DNA of 64,000 nt, taken from contig NC_071333.1 of assembly GCF_010183535.1 (NCBI RefSeq), positions 17,420,587 to 17,484,586 on the forward strand, read 5' to 3'. Source of the DNA: Caenorhabditis remanei (taxonomy: Eukaryota > Nematoda > Chromadorea > Rhabditida > Rhabditidae). Made by a program: the position numbers and the translations under genes. How positions within the stretch are numbered: the stretch's first letter is position 1; the number at the start of each line of letters is the position of its first letter. Shown here in pieces: positions 11,244-22,949 of this stretch. Below the pieces are notes generated by a model. The model did not search any database, was not told the origin of the DNA, and saw nothing but the letters and a program-made list of their open reading frames with translations.

Positions 11244-13574
11244 TTAACACTGCAGTGCATCAACGAGACGCGACTCTTTCTTGTCAAAGAAAACATGATC
11301 ATCTGCTCCGCCAATCGAGAGCAACACATTTCTGAAATGTTATTTACTTTATTTTTGTTTGTTTTTCAAAATTTTAGGTAATTTTTTTTCAAACACTCAC
11401 CTAACAACTGGGAAGTATCTTCCTGTAGCGTAGGTCTCCATTCCAACAACAGCGCTGAAATAAAAAATGTTTGTTTCTATCACTAAGAACCGAGTATGAT
11501 TCTTACCGCAGTGCTTCGGATTGTCTGTCAACGTCATCAAATGAGAATCCGTCAGTCACAACTACTACTTGGACGTGTCTGGATTTTTGGAGCACGTATT
11601 GAGTTGTAACGGAGATAGCTGCTCCAGCCGCAGTCACACCTCGCAGGAATCTTGCTTCTGGAAAGATTCAAATTAGGTACACATTACCGAAATTAAATTT
11701 TTCACCCAAACAGTCTGAGTTGTTCGTTATGCTAGAAAAGTTCAAGTCAAATAATAGACCCAATTCACAAGTTTTTGTTATTCAAACTTGCCAAATTTTG
11801 GCCCGCCCCGGTTGGCCCGGCTTTAAAAAAAGGTACTTGTTTTTTAACCAAATTTTTTTAATTTTAAAAATATTTCATTTCTAAAAAGCATTATTCATCG
11901 ATGCATAACTAGCTTTCGATTGAATTCTGAAGTGTAGTCAAAAATTTGAAATTTTTCGAAAACATATCAAAAACATTTTGAATTTCAAACACGGGTCGAA
12001 AATAATTTCAATTTCGGCCAGGCTCGTGGCATGTTTGTTATTTTTCATGCTACAGTAAGATTTCGTGCGCCCTTAGCTGTCTCATAATCATAACCTTACA
12101 CTGTTATCATTTCCCTCTGATACAAATCTCTAAAAAACGAACTTCTCAATTTCTCAACGAATTTGATTCCATTTGGTTCCTCCGGTAGCGGAACAACAAT
12201 CTTCTGCCGTGTTCTGCCGGCGAATGTGATCAAGGCCATCTGAATACAACTAATAAATCTCGAAAGTTCTGAATCCAAAATTGTTTCCAACAAAAAAATG
12301 TTTCCGTGTTGGAACCCCCTCTCTCAACTAACTCGACGAGGATGTTCCGCTTCCAATTGATGAACAATTTCCTCGATATACTTCTTTTGTTTTTCGTACT
12401 GCTGCACCACGTTTCCGCTTGAGTCCAACAAGAAGAGAATGTCCTTGCATTCTAGAAAAAGTGAGAAAAAGTGAGAAAAATGACAAAAATGACACAAAAC
12501 TTGATTTGTAATTTCTAATCATTGGGGGGAGAGATGACAAACAAACAAATGTTGTAACACTTTTGAAATCAATTCCTCTACATTTGACACCTTCTGAAAC
12601 ACAGAAACCCACCCACCTTTTGTTGGATGCAATTTTGCCGTCGTCGTGTTTGTGATTTCCAATTTGGTTGTCATTGTAGTGGTGGTCGTCACTTCATCCT
12701 GAATATCTTTTGTTGCTGATGTGGATGATGAGGTTATAGTAGAAAGTGTAGTAGTAGTAGAAGTTGTAGAAGACGTCGTCATTGGTTCAGTTACGGGTTT
12801 CTCAGTTGTTGATGATTCAGAAGTCATTGTTGTAGTCGTCGGGGTGGTAAATGACACCGTCGTTTCTTCAGATGATTTCTTAGATGAGGTAGTTGTCGTT
12901 GTTTCTAGCGTGGTCATCAACTCTGGTTCATTGTCACCGCTGCCTTCCATGGATTTCTCCGAATTTACACGAAGGATCTCTTCAGAATCACTGATATTAT
13001 CAGTTTTAGTGATATCCTCAAAAACTGGAGAGAGAATTTTTAAAACTCCTTTTTCAGGCTTCTCAGTTTGAATATTGGTAGCAGTAACGCCAAGTGTCAT
13101 GAGCTCCTCCGTGCTCGACGGAGCTGTTGAGTTCTGAGCAGAAGTATCATCATCTTGTTCCACACTAGATGGTAAGCCAGATGCCTCAGCGGAAGATGAC
13201 CCTGGTGGTGGTGCTGGAGGATGTGGTCCGTTATTTGAAACTTCAGCAGATGCTAATGCAGGGGATGAAGTTCCAGGTGGCATTGGCAAGGAAGCCGTAG
13301 GAGCAACTGGTGTAGTAGTGATAGTGTTGGTTCCAGGAGACTGATGTGGTCTCGCAGTTCGGAAATTCGAAATGTCAACTCCAGCCAACTTCCATGGTGG
13401 CATGACAGTAGGCAGGTTAGAAGGATACCACCGTTCTGCTATGAAACTTTCAGGCGGCACTATTCCAGGTGCCCCAAATCCTAAAAGTTAAAAAAAATAG
13501 ACAATACATGAATATCAGTACTTACCGTACACCCTAATTGTTGAAAATGCACATAATAAAAGTAACGGAATCAT
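11244..13574 (-). CDS. Secreted mucin-like protein with C-terminal von Willebrand factor A domain, 484 aa
   Basis: Exons 13526-13574, 12617-13480, 12561-12593, 12333-12451, 12143-12239, 11507-11657, 11401-11454 and 11244-11331. A signal peptide (MIPLLLLCAF...) is followed by about 285 residues rich in Pro, Ser and Thr, with long TTT/TTTT runs likely to be O-glycosylated. A compact vWA domain begins at KCKDILFLLDSSG and includes GVTAAGAAI (MIDAS Thr) and VVVTDGFSFDD (MIDAS Asp). The first MIDAS motif reads DSSGN rather than DxSxS, so metal binding may be altered. Cysteines flank the domain. This suggests an extracellular matrix or cuticle-associated protein. The 33-bp exon 3 is supported by phase but its donor is weak. 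No C. elegans gene name is assigned. Confidence 0.75.
11783..12036. repeat. GGGCC-family repeat in vWA gene intron 5
   Basis: Starts CAAACTTGCCAAATTTTGGC, continues GCCCGCCCCGGTTGGCCCGG, and ends with GGCCAGGCTCGTGGCATGTTTG. It resembles diverged terminal arms of the palindromic element at 27927-28305 and lies in a 485-bp intron that is otherwise featureless. Confidence 0.45.
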
Positions 13575-15293
13575 GAGAAGACGGAATTCTGAAAGAAGCA
13601 GAATGACCTACGCAAAAAAAACACGAAATGACGTCTCTGCAAAACAAGAAAGTGAGTTAGTGATGAGTGACCAAGTGAAAATAGGAAATTAGTATAAAAT
13701 GTTGCTAATCAGACAAGTTTCGTGTCAAATTCCTCCCAACCCTAAACCTTTTAGACCCTGACCCACATAACATGATGAACCAGAAAAAGAACCAGAAAAA
13801 GAAAAAGTGTGAGAAAATGGAAATGAGGCAGCAAAAAATTTGTATGATACAGTAGTTGGTGGACATCACCATCGTAGTCAGGAAATCATGAAAGTGTGAA
13901 AGGGGAGAATAGTTATGGTTTGTTGCGTAACACACACCAAAATGGGAAGAAAGTAGGAGGAGGAGGGGGAAAAGTGGAGAAGAAAGACACTGATTCTGGA
14001 TACAATGAAAAAAAAAACGAACTTAAAAGTTTCTTGGGTGAGAGAACAAACAAATGATGATTATGGATTGTTCGGAAAGACATCGTCAAGTCGGATGATA
14101 GATTGAGATGGAATGGAGGGGGGTGAGGGATGCATCTCGTTAGCGATCATGCTTGTTTCATTTGATATGAGCCTTATCGCAGGTAGCAGGTAGGCATCAC
14201 AGAGGCATAGATGGAAAAAGAGAAGAAGGAACAGGAACAACTCCTATTGTGTCGTTGGCGGGAAGAGAGAGAGGGAGAGAAAAGGCGGAGGGTAATGGCA
14301 AAACGAAACGAGAAATTGAAGAGAAAATGCTGCCACCTTTTGGGAAGAACCGATTGGCCAGGCCATCATCGAAGAATTTTGAAGTCAGAGGGGGGAGGCA
14401 GAGGATTGACTAATAGACAGAGTGATGATGTTGACGGTGATAAGCTTAGCCGTTTCGGTTTGCGCAATGATAGGTGGTCGGTATTAGAGATAAGATCTAC
14501 GTTTGTAGTAAAACAATGGTCACACCCTTATTCTCGAGAATTTCAAATTGGAGGGAAGATTTAGTAGTAAGTTATATACAGTACCGGCCAAGATGTAATC
14601 ATATTTTGCATTTTTCAGTTGAGAATGTCTAACTTTGAGAGTGTGTCATAGTAAAACAATTTTTCCCACAAAGTAAATTTTTATGGATCAAACAGATCAA
14701 CTCTTCTGTACGGACACACATTCCTAGAAAGTTACAGTAATTTTACATGAACAGCTCAAAAATCACACTATTTTGCACTGCAATGGGTCGATTTGAGGGA
14801 TAAATTATTTCGTCGATATATAACTTGCTAGGGAACGTCCGTACAAAAAATTTGCCAACTACAAATATAGAGTTCGACCTGTAGAAGTTATTTTGTGAAA
14901 TAGTTAGTTTTACTATGACACACTCTAAAAGTTTGGCATTTTTAACTGAAAAAAGCAAAATATGACCTTTCTGGCCGGATAAAATCCACCAACCGCACGA
15001 GCGTGCATGTTCATGACTGAAGAACATAAGAACAATCTTTTCGGGGAAAACACAAAACAACGCTCAGAATCCTTATCTTTTTCCGGAAGTTGTTTAGCGG
15101 CAAGTGCTCCTCATAAAGGATAAAGATAAACAATAGTTAAGAGGAAAGCTGCGCACTCCAAAAAGATCAAGCATGGAACAGAAATGACCGATGGACAAAA
15201 ATAGTTAATTTATTTTGTTCTCAAAAAATATATGCAGAGTGTAAAAGAGAAATATATGTAGATATATATATTAATACAAAAAAATACTTTGCT
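13575..15293. other. Spacer between the soluble guanylate cyclase and the vWA gene
   Basis: Contains the vWA gene 5' region, a purine-rich stretch (14205-14400) and a 395-bp palindromic repeat (14584-14978). The purine tract yields a basic 117-codon open frame (14211-14564) that looks compositional. Confidence 0.5.
14584..14978. repeat. 395-bp inverted repeat (MITE-like)
   Basis: Left end CCGGCCAAGATGTAATCATA pairs with the right end TATGACCTTTCTGGCCGG. Inside, GAGTGTGTCATAGTAAAAC (left) pairs with GTTTTACTATGACACACTC (right), and GTACGGACACACATTCCTAG with CTAGGGAACGTCCGTAC. No coding capacity and no clear target duplication. Confidence 0.7.
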
Positions 15294-18006
15294 TTAAGAA
15301 ATCGAGCAAGTTTTCGAATTCTTCTGAGTGATCTTATTAATGACATCGTCAACGTAGCCATCACGCAATTCATTGTATCCGTCAATACTGTTGCAATTCT
15401 CATCTGAAATGTCAAGATGATTATCTCAGATTTCTCACACCCTTTTTTTCACCTCTTCTGCGGTCGATGATCTCCCAAATTGATCTTTTGAAGCTGCGCA
15501 ACAAGAAATAGGTATTCATCTCTCCCTTTCCTTTGATTTGTACTTTTCCACGTGGCTCAAACTCAAACCTTCCGGTACTCTCAGCGCATTTCTTTGCATT
15601 TTCAGAACAATGAATTCGTCCAATTGGACTATGACTCTCCATTCGGGAAGCAGTATTCACAGTATCACCGAACAAGCAGTATCTGTAAAAGACAATGACT
15701 CATTATCATCATAAGGCATAACTGTCAATGTTCTTTTGTAGTCTAGTCATCGCCTATTGTGATTTGATTTACCTCGGCATTTTTGCGCCAACAACGCCTG
15801 CCACTACTGGCCCTGAATGAATTCCAGCACGAATATGCAATGGGGTATTTGTGATGGGGTCACAGACAGTGCGAGCTTCCATAACCATTCCGAGAGCCAA
15901 ATGACAGATCACTTCGCAGTGATCTTCCGTGTTGTCAGGGATCCCACCGACAGACATATAACTGTCACCAACTGTTTCCACTTTGTATGCTCTCTGGATA
16001 CCAATCAAACGATCAAACTTAGTAAAGAGCTCGTTGAGCAAGTGCACAATATCCTTTGGTTGGCAGAGTGGGACAATCTGTTGGAAAGTTGGAACATCGG
16101 TGAACATAACAGTGGCCTCTTCGTATTCTCCTGAAATGTTTGTTTGAGATGAAGCACTCGGTGTTATGACTTACTGGCATCGACACTAAGACCCTGTTTC
16201 AACTGCTGGGCGACCGAGGGTGGTAACATTTCCTTGAGCAGAGCGTCAGTTTTCCCTTTCTCTATCTCTAAATCTTTTGCCATATTCTCAAGTTGCTCGT
16301 TGTTAGCCTCTAGTTGTAGACTGAAATAGTTTTATTCCAAAATGTTACATAATAGTCCCACTTACTTCATTTCAACATCTGAAAGTCTCTGCTGATTCAA
16401 CAGAATCAAATCACGAGTTGCATCGTGTAGTGGCATAGCGGTGAGACGAAGTCCATATTGCAGCAACTCCGGGATGGAAGTAACATATGGAGAGCAAAGA
16501 TACATTATATGACCTCCGGAAGTCATGAGCATCATTTGACCTTTTAGTTTCAAGTGCTGGCTTTGAGTAAGAGTTGCAACTGTTTGATTGTTATCATCCA
16601 CGTTGTTACTGAAAAATCACATTGTAACATTACAATATCCGCTTTTCAGTAGAACCCTACTCATAGTTGTCACTGGCTTGCCCGGCTCGTTTGGTAGCAT
16701 TCTTTTGGAACTCCATCGGGGTAGTTTTGACCTAAATATTTTTTTCTCTGAAGAAACCGTCTATTGATAATAGTACCTGAAGAACAAACACAGCATTAAT
16801 GAAATTACAAATACTGTCAAAATCCAACGGGATCTGTGGACGAGTGACTTCAAAAATTCGCATCAATGGGGTTCCTACAGCAAGCAAGTCTTTTGGGATA
16901 TGATTACTGAAAAAAAAAACATGAAAAAAAGTAAGCTGGTGTGATGAAAAATACTATAGCTCTTTTCCGACTTGAACAATCTTGCAGTCCTGGTCAACAA
17001 CCATGTGATAAGGAAAAGTCGAGACAAAATCCATATGGGTGAGACGAATTTTGTAGTTGTTGCTGTGTTGGACCACAGCGGTTCCCAGAGCGTCTTCGTT
17101 AGATTGGTCAGTGTTTTGAGTCTAAAATAGAAAAATGGACAATCTGAATTCTAAATTCTGAATATTTAAATATGACCTTGATAAGAAAAATAACATGTTC
17201 CTCGATTCTCTCGCCTGTTGCCATCTGCACACTTCTTTGAGTTCTTCCTAAATTACATTTATGCATAAATATATAAGAAATGATAATCCGTTGTGTGTAA
17301 TAAACCTGTAATAGACATAGAGACATCCAGCTTAAAGACACGTTTTGCCGCTTCACGGAGTACTCCTTTCACGATTGGGTACAAACCAGGACGCCCTGTG
17401 TAGTAATGCAGAGTAATAGTTCCATCCGGGTTGTCTTCACATCTATATTAGTTTTTTTAAACAATTATAATGTGACTGGTTATATATTATGTACCTGAAT
17501 GATGGTCCACGAAGATTAGCCTTGTACACCACATGGTCAATGAAATAATGAAGAGAGTCAAGGTTGTCCAGAAATCCTTTTAGGTTTGGACTCATGGACC
17601 TGATCAAGTCATCCCATCCTGTCTCCATAGTGTATTGAATCAAGAAACACCCATACATCTCCCATACTTGCTCTCTTGTGACTTCTACAATTGAAAACAA
17701 ATAAAAATATATTATCGAGGAGTCTTACTCAATATGACACTGACTGCATCTACTAATGTGTATGTGTCCTGATCAGAGTAGTAGTGATTGATGATGTTCT
17801 CTTTACCTGCTTCAAATCCAGAGCGTTCTCTGAGTTTAGAAAGTTTATACAATGAAAAAATCAATTAACTTACAAAACTTTAGCCCAGAATGCCTCTCCA
17901 TAGGTTCTTATCATCAATTGACGAATGGATTCATGAATGAAACCAAACTGAAACAAAATAATTATTTTATTTTAAAAATAAAAACTAATACTAGTAAACT
18001 CACCAT
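15294..18006 (-). CDS. gcy-36: Soluble guanylate cyclase (GCY-36-like), 676 aa
   Basis: Exons 18004-18006, 17874-17947, 17729-17829, 17495-17684, 17306-17442, 17177-17247, 16955-17121, 16777-16906, 16661-16731, 16366-16608, 16175-16320, 15773-16130, 15453-15682 and 15294-15403. The first coding exon is just the ATG; FGFIHES follows and aligns with the start of beta-type cyclases. An H-NOX domain (1-180) has heme ligand His105 in LDSLHYFID and a YYTGR form of the YxSxR motif. Then come a HNOBA/PAS region, a coiled coil and the cyclase domain (about 435-620) with [21 protein letters not shown] and [13 protein letters not shown]. All key catalytic positions (two Asp, guanine-selecting Glu and Cys, Arg) are present. 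In C. elegans GCY-35/GCY-36 sense oxygen in URX, AQR and PQR neurons. Assignment to GCY-36 rests on N-terminal resemblance and X-like context. Confidence 0.85.
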
Positions 18007-19198
18007 AATGCAAATTTCCCAACTTGAGTCAACCACTCCAGATAAGAAGAAAAAATTGTAAGTTACAAAATGAGCAAAAGTTGAGATGAGAGGAAAATAG
18101 TCTCTTCCTCCGGCTCAGGTGTCATCAATTATTGATAGACACGCGATTCCCAAGCCGTCTGTTATGAGCATTACCCCCATTCCGTGTGTCGATGTCATCA
18201 AAAACATTATTCACCTTATAAGCAACGTTGCTTGGAGGATGAAATGTGGAAAAGAGGGGGAGTATTGCTAAATGCGAGGTGGAAACCAAAAATTGGTTTG
18301 TATTTGGGAGTGAGAACTGAGGAATCGTGTAACTTTGATACTCAGACTTGCAACGGGCCGGGAAGGACCGTTATATTAAGAGTACAAAATTTCGAAAATT
18401 TGATTTTTTTATTGTTTTGGCAAAACGTCGAATTTTCGACTATACTTTTAAATATTGATAAAAATTCAAGCGTATATAAAATTTTGACTATTTTTGACAA
18501 AAATTTCAAATACTTCGAAAAATTTTGTGAAAAATTTGTGTACATTTTTCACTCAGGGCCAGGGCAAATTTCTTCATCGGGCCGATTTGATGCAAATCTG
18601 GTGATACTTGGAATTAGCTTGTTACAATTACTATGAAAAATTTCCATTTTAGCAGAGCCTCTGTTTTCGAAACTACCCAGCACCCATTGTCAACCTTCAA
18701 TTCATAATTTTTTTCTTCTCTCCATTTGCGTATGGTTTACTCCTGACTACATCTCCATTCTTGAAACCAAACCTTTGAAAAACTGTTGAAACAAAAATCA
18801 TTGTCAGGTACATAGGCAAAGCGTAATGATGATTCAGAAGAATTAGCATAAAATGCTGGTTTATGGAAATAAAAATTGTGCCGGCATCATGTAACTCGGG
18901 CAAAACAGGAAAAAAACGAGAAAAATACTGTACAACTGACTTGTGTTTGTTGCATACTCTCATCCTCTCCGTTTTCAATTCTCTCAAAATTTTAGTAAGA
19001 CTATGCGATTAAAACGGAGTGCGTTGGTTCTGGCTATTCAATTCGGTATTCTTCATATTCTATATTCTACAAACCGAACCAAGGCCGCTTTTGACCGTTT
19101 TCCGTTTTCCATTATTCTATTTTCTATTTTACGCACTTATTTGACAATTTTGTGATTTAGTTGTGCAGAAGTTTTTCCTATTGAGCAATTTGCAGAAC
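18007..19198. other. Divergent promoter region between gcy-36 and the IRG-like gene
   Basis: About 1.2 kb shared by two head-to-head genes. Contains an AT-rich repeat bounded by GGGCC motifs (18346-18590). No coding exon is convincing. Confidence 0.5.
18346..18590. repeat. GGGCC-bounded AT-rich repeat
   Basis: Begins with CTTGCAACGGGCCGGGAAGG and closes with GGGCCAGGGC and CGGGCCGA, with self-complementary AATTT/AAATT-rich DNA between. The ends resemble those of the element at 27927-28305. Probably a decayed non-autonomous element. Confidence 0.4.
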
Positions 19199-22100
19199 AT
19201 GGGTCACAAAACCTCAAAAAATGAGAAAGTGGAGAATCACGTTGCGTTTCCCACTGCAAAAACACTCGCCGACCTTCCAAACATTACAATTACGCACCCG
19301 ACACCAATCTATCAACCAGACACCCCTAATCCCTTTACTGTTCCACCACCTACACCGAGGGATTCTCAAAGGTTGGTCAACAAATAAACACAAGCATGTG
19401 TTCATACTCGTTTCAATTGGATTTCAGCTTGAAATCCTTCATTGAGGAGACACCGATTCTTTTTGGAGGTTCCAGTGAACACTCAGGTTCCAGTAGTCCA
19501 CCTAGATCAACTCCACCGCCTCCACCAACTATACCACCACCTTCTGATCCTGCAAAAGACGCGATTTTTCATCATGAAGAAACTAGAGTGAGTCTGAGAT
19601 TACAACTCTGAAATTTTTTTCGGGTCTTTATGTTTTAACGGGTGATTATTTAATTATCGGATGTTATATAATAAACGGGTGTTAGAGAGAATTGACCAAT
19701 AGCTAAAACTGAATATTAACGGGGGTGTAGTATTCATTTTTTCTGCAGTAATTTTTTTTATCTGTGTATTTATAAATATCTATGATCATTTAGGCAAAGA
19801 AAAGAATACAACTCACTGTGTAAAGTTTGTGGTTGAAATTATTGCAAGTACATGCTAAAATGATAGAAAAGAACGAAATAACAGAAAACCCTTGAAAAAA
19901 TAAGAGAAATGAACACTGCTGAAAAAAATTAATAATAAACACCCGTCTCACATATAAACACCCGTTAAACTATAACGTACCCATGTTTATTAATAATAAC
20001 AAATTCCAGAAACACTTTGGGGCTACAGTACTTACCAAAGGGTCAAGCCCACTACCTCCCAAACCAGACGAATCACACTACGCACCGCCAGTTATCAAAC
20101 GACCGATATATTATGCAAAAGATAAAATTGAATTATATGAAGCTTTGAACACAAGAGATAGAGACCCACCGAGAGTACCCATTGCCCCGAAAAGGAAAGA
20201 GAAAGAAGAGTTGGCCTATGCTGTTGGGACTCCTATTATCAAGCTAGATTCATCCTCGCCAAAAACTGAAAAAAAGAAAGTGGTAATTTCAGATAATGTC
20301 TCTGTTTCATCAGTGAAGGTTAGTCTCTGATACATTTTATAAAAATTTTATAAAAATTTTATAAAAATTCCAGACCGCTGATGACTACCCAGTTTACAGT
20401 GTTCTCTCTGACTACAATTACAATTCGGGAAAAACATTTCATAGTGGAGCATTCCCTATTGATGTTAACAGAAAGAATTACGGATTCTGTGGTCGCAGTG
20501 GGTCCGGAAAGTCATCGCTCATAAATTCGCTCCGTGGCTTGAACAATGGCGATCCGCAATCTGCTGGCAGGAGTCATTGTGACAGAATGGAACCTTTCAG
20601 GTTTATTGAAGGAGAGCTGCAGCAGACTGTACTCTGGGAGATACCGTATCCCAGAACATTTTCTTCTTCAAGTATAGTTTTTGATGCAAATATGGGCTTT
20701 GAGAAATTTTATGAGTGAGTTTTCACAGATTGTTTCTTATTAGCATATTATTTTTATTATAGAAGTCACAAATTGAAATTGTTCAAGCGATTATTCATAT
20801 TGATTCCTGACGGCGCCCCAACAGATGAAGACATCACATTCGCACGTGTAGCCCTTTCCAGGTAGTCCCTATACTTTTGTTTTTGATAATTGTGTTTTTC
20901 ATTTAGACGTACCGCCATCACATTCCTGCTGACAAAGAGCGATGATGATTTAGATGCAGAAAACAGAGAAAACGGCACAAAGCTAGATCAAGCCATGAAA
21001 AAATCCTATGAGACATCAGCAAGATTAGTATTCTCACGGTTTCTCCTCTCAAAGGCTCAAATACTGAATGACGTGGAGCTCCTCTTTGTGAACGCTCCGA
21101 CAACAAGAAATCTAGTTAGCGGCACAGTAGGATATCTTCATTATTTGATGAATGAGGAGCGGTTATTAGAATTATTGGATCTCAATACAGGATGCCATTA
21201 TGAGTTAGAAGTGAAACTGAGAAGAGAACGAGAGTCGTCGGAAACTGGAAGACCGTCGAATGGAACTATTGAAACTTATAGAATAGTAAAATTATCAGAA
21301 GAAGATCAACACAAGGAGCCTCCTTCTCAAGTACAGGCTTATGCAGTTAGTCGTCCTACTATTTTGGCAGATGCTGGATTTGAAATCTCTTTTGGAACAG
21401 ATGACAGAATTTATCAATCTTTGGAACCCAAAACTATGGTTCGCAGGGCTGGAAAAGTGAGTGACAGCTTTGATTTGGGCATAATTAGTTCTTTGATTCT
21501 TAGACTTGTTTTAATTATGGCTTCATTGGAGGCAGAGGTGTTGGCAAATCATCCCTAATAGATGCAATGAGAGGGATGTCTTCCAAAAATCCACTATCCG
21601 CTACTAAACTGAATGTAAGTGACTTGTTTTTATATTTGCTATCAAGAACCCCTCATAACTGTGTTTTCAACAAAGTTCAACTTTATTGGTCGGCCGGTAA
21701 CGAGAAATCAAGACGTCGACGTCATCATTCTATTCATCCCCTTATTAAGCCTTCATTAGAGCCTGACGAAGCTAATAATTGATCGTTACACTTTCCTCTG
21801 TTTTAATGATGACATTTTCGGAACTACTATTCTCAGACACGGAGGCAGTAAAACACAGTAAAACACAATCAAACCCTTCTTTCAGAATCGCTCGAAAAGT
21901 GGAAGTTGTGAGAAGTTTGAGTTTGATGACACTGTACTTAAATACAGTGTAACATTGTATGAGCTGTCCTATCCAAAGAAAATTAGCTCGTATTTTGAAT
22001 TTATCGAGTAAGTCAAACACTAATTCGATCAGGAAAGCAACGATACTGAAATTAACATTCAGTTTGTACAACGTCGCTTCCTTCACCGCTCTTTTCATTT

Positions 22101-22686
22101 TGGTCGATCAAACACCAAGTGAGCAGGATTTGGCGTTTGCCAAGATTGCGTACCGTAGGAATACAACGGTATAGTATTAATAAATTGGTAACTCTTGAAA
22201 AGTTGAAACAAATTTTCTTAAGATATTGTTCCTGATTTCAAAATGTGATAAAAAGTTAGCTGCTCGAAGCCGAAGTGATGAAATTCCAGTGTGTGATCTG
22301 TTAAAGCAACGATATATTGACAAGGCTCTTAACAAATTCGACAGCATCATGGCTGCAAAAGCAGCAGAGCTCCGTGGACGAGTCAATGTATTCTTTGTTT
22401 CTGCACCGGTGTTCAAAGCTCTTCGGATGGGTAGGTCGTTAATTTTTCAACAGTTTTTTCCTTTTTTTGTCATTCATATGTTTTCAGATGTTTTTGTTTT
22501 TAGCGTTTGCTTTTTTTTTGAAAATTCTTTTTTTTAGGTGATCCACGAGAGAGTCAATTTGTGCTTCATGAGCGTGCAATGTTTGATTTCCTAAAGTCAC
22601 GAAGAATGATCGCAGATATGTTGGATGATCCACCCGGGGAGAACGCGTATGCTCAAGTGGACCTTGAAACTGCAGGAGTTCGTTAA
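19199..22686 (+). CDS. Tandem IRG-like (immunity-related GTPase-type) protein with two G domains, 785 aa
   Basis: Exons 19199-19371, 19428-19587, 20010-20318, 20374-20714, 20763-20861, 20907-21456, 21504-21614, 21886-22007, 22033-22168, 22223-22430 and 22538-22686. The protein opens MGHKTSK, an N-myristoylation-type sequence, follow by about 215 residues of Pro/Ser-rich linker. G domain 1 has Walker A GRSGSGKSS (254-262), an IRG-like LINSLRG, then LWEIPYP where IRG proteins have the G3 LWDLPG, and G4 TKSD. G domain 2 has GGRGVGKSS (553-561), LYELSYP at G3 and SKCD at G4. In both halves the G3 Asp is Glu and the Gly is missing, so nucleotide binding may outlast hydrolysis. The acceptor tttgcag precedes the ATG by 3 bp. 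A membrane-associated, dynamin-like role is inference. Confidence 0.78.
19621..19982. repeat. Inverted-repeat element in intron 2 of the IRG-like gene
   Basis: Left end CGGGTCTTTATGTTTTAACG GGTG pairs with right end CACCCG TTAAACTATAACGTACCC, with further ACGGGTGTT / AACACCCGT pairs inside. It occupies nearly all of a 422-bp intron. AT-rich core, no coding. Confidence 0.6.
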
Positions 22687-22949
22687 TTCGTTCAAATTGT
22701 CTGTAGAGACAACAAAAGCTTCATTAAATTTTTGTTCAAATACAATGTATATGTGAATTTCTTCAAAATTTCTAATCTTTTAAATTTACATACATGCAGA
22801 TAATTTATATAATTGTAATAATAATAATAAATCTAGACATTTTGTTCAGCTTACGTACGTTGAACAACTAACATTAAAAAAATAATAATTCAATATGAAT
22901 TACAATAACCAAAAAGAAAAAAAAACCCGAAAGAACCAAAAAATTGAAT

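Noticed and set aside
14211..14564. 117-codon basic open frame
   Set aside because: Purine-rich low-complexity DNA (GAGAAGAGG-type). No splice sites, motif or neighbour supports a gene.
17807..17812. GTAAAG in gcy-36 exon 3 as a donor site
   Set aside because: Reading through keeps the H-NOX sequence [12 protein letters not shown] in alignment with beta cyclases, so there is no intron here.
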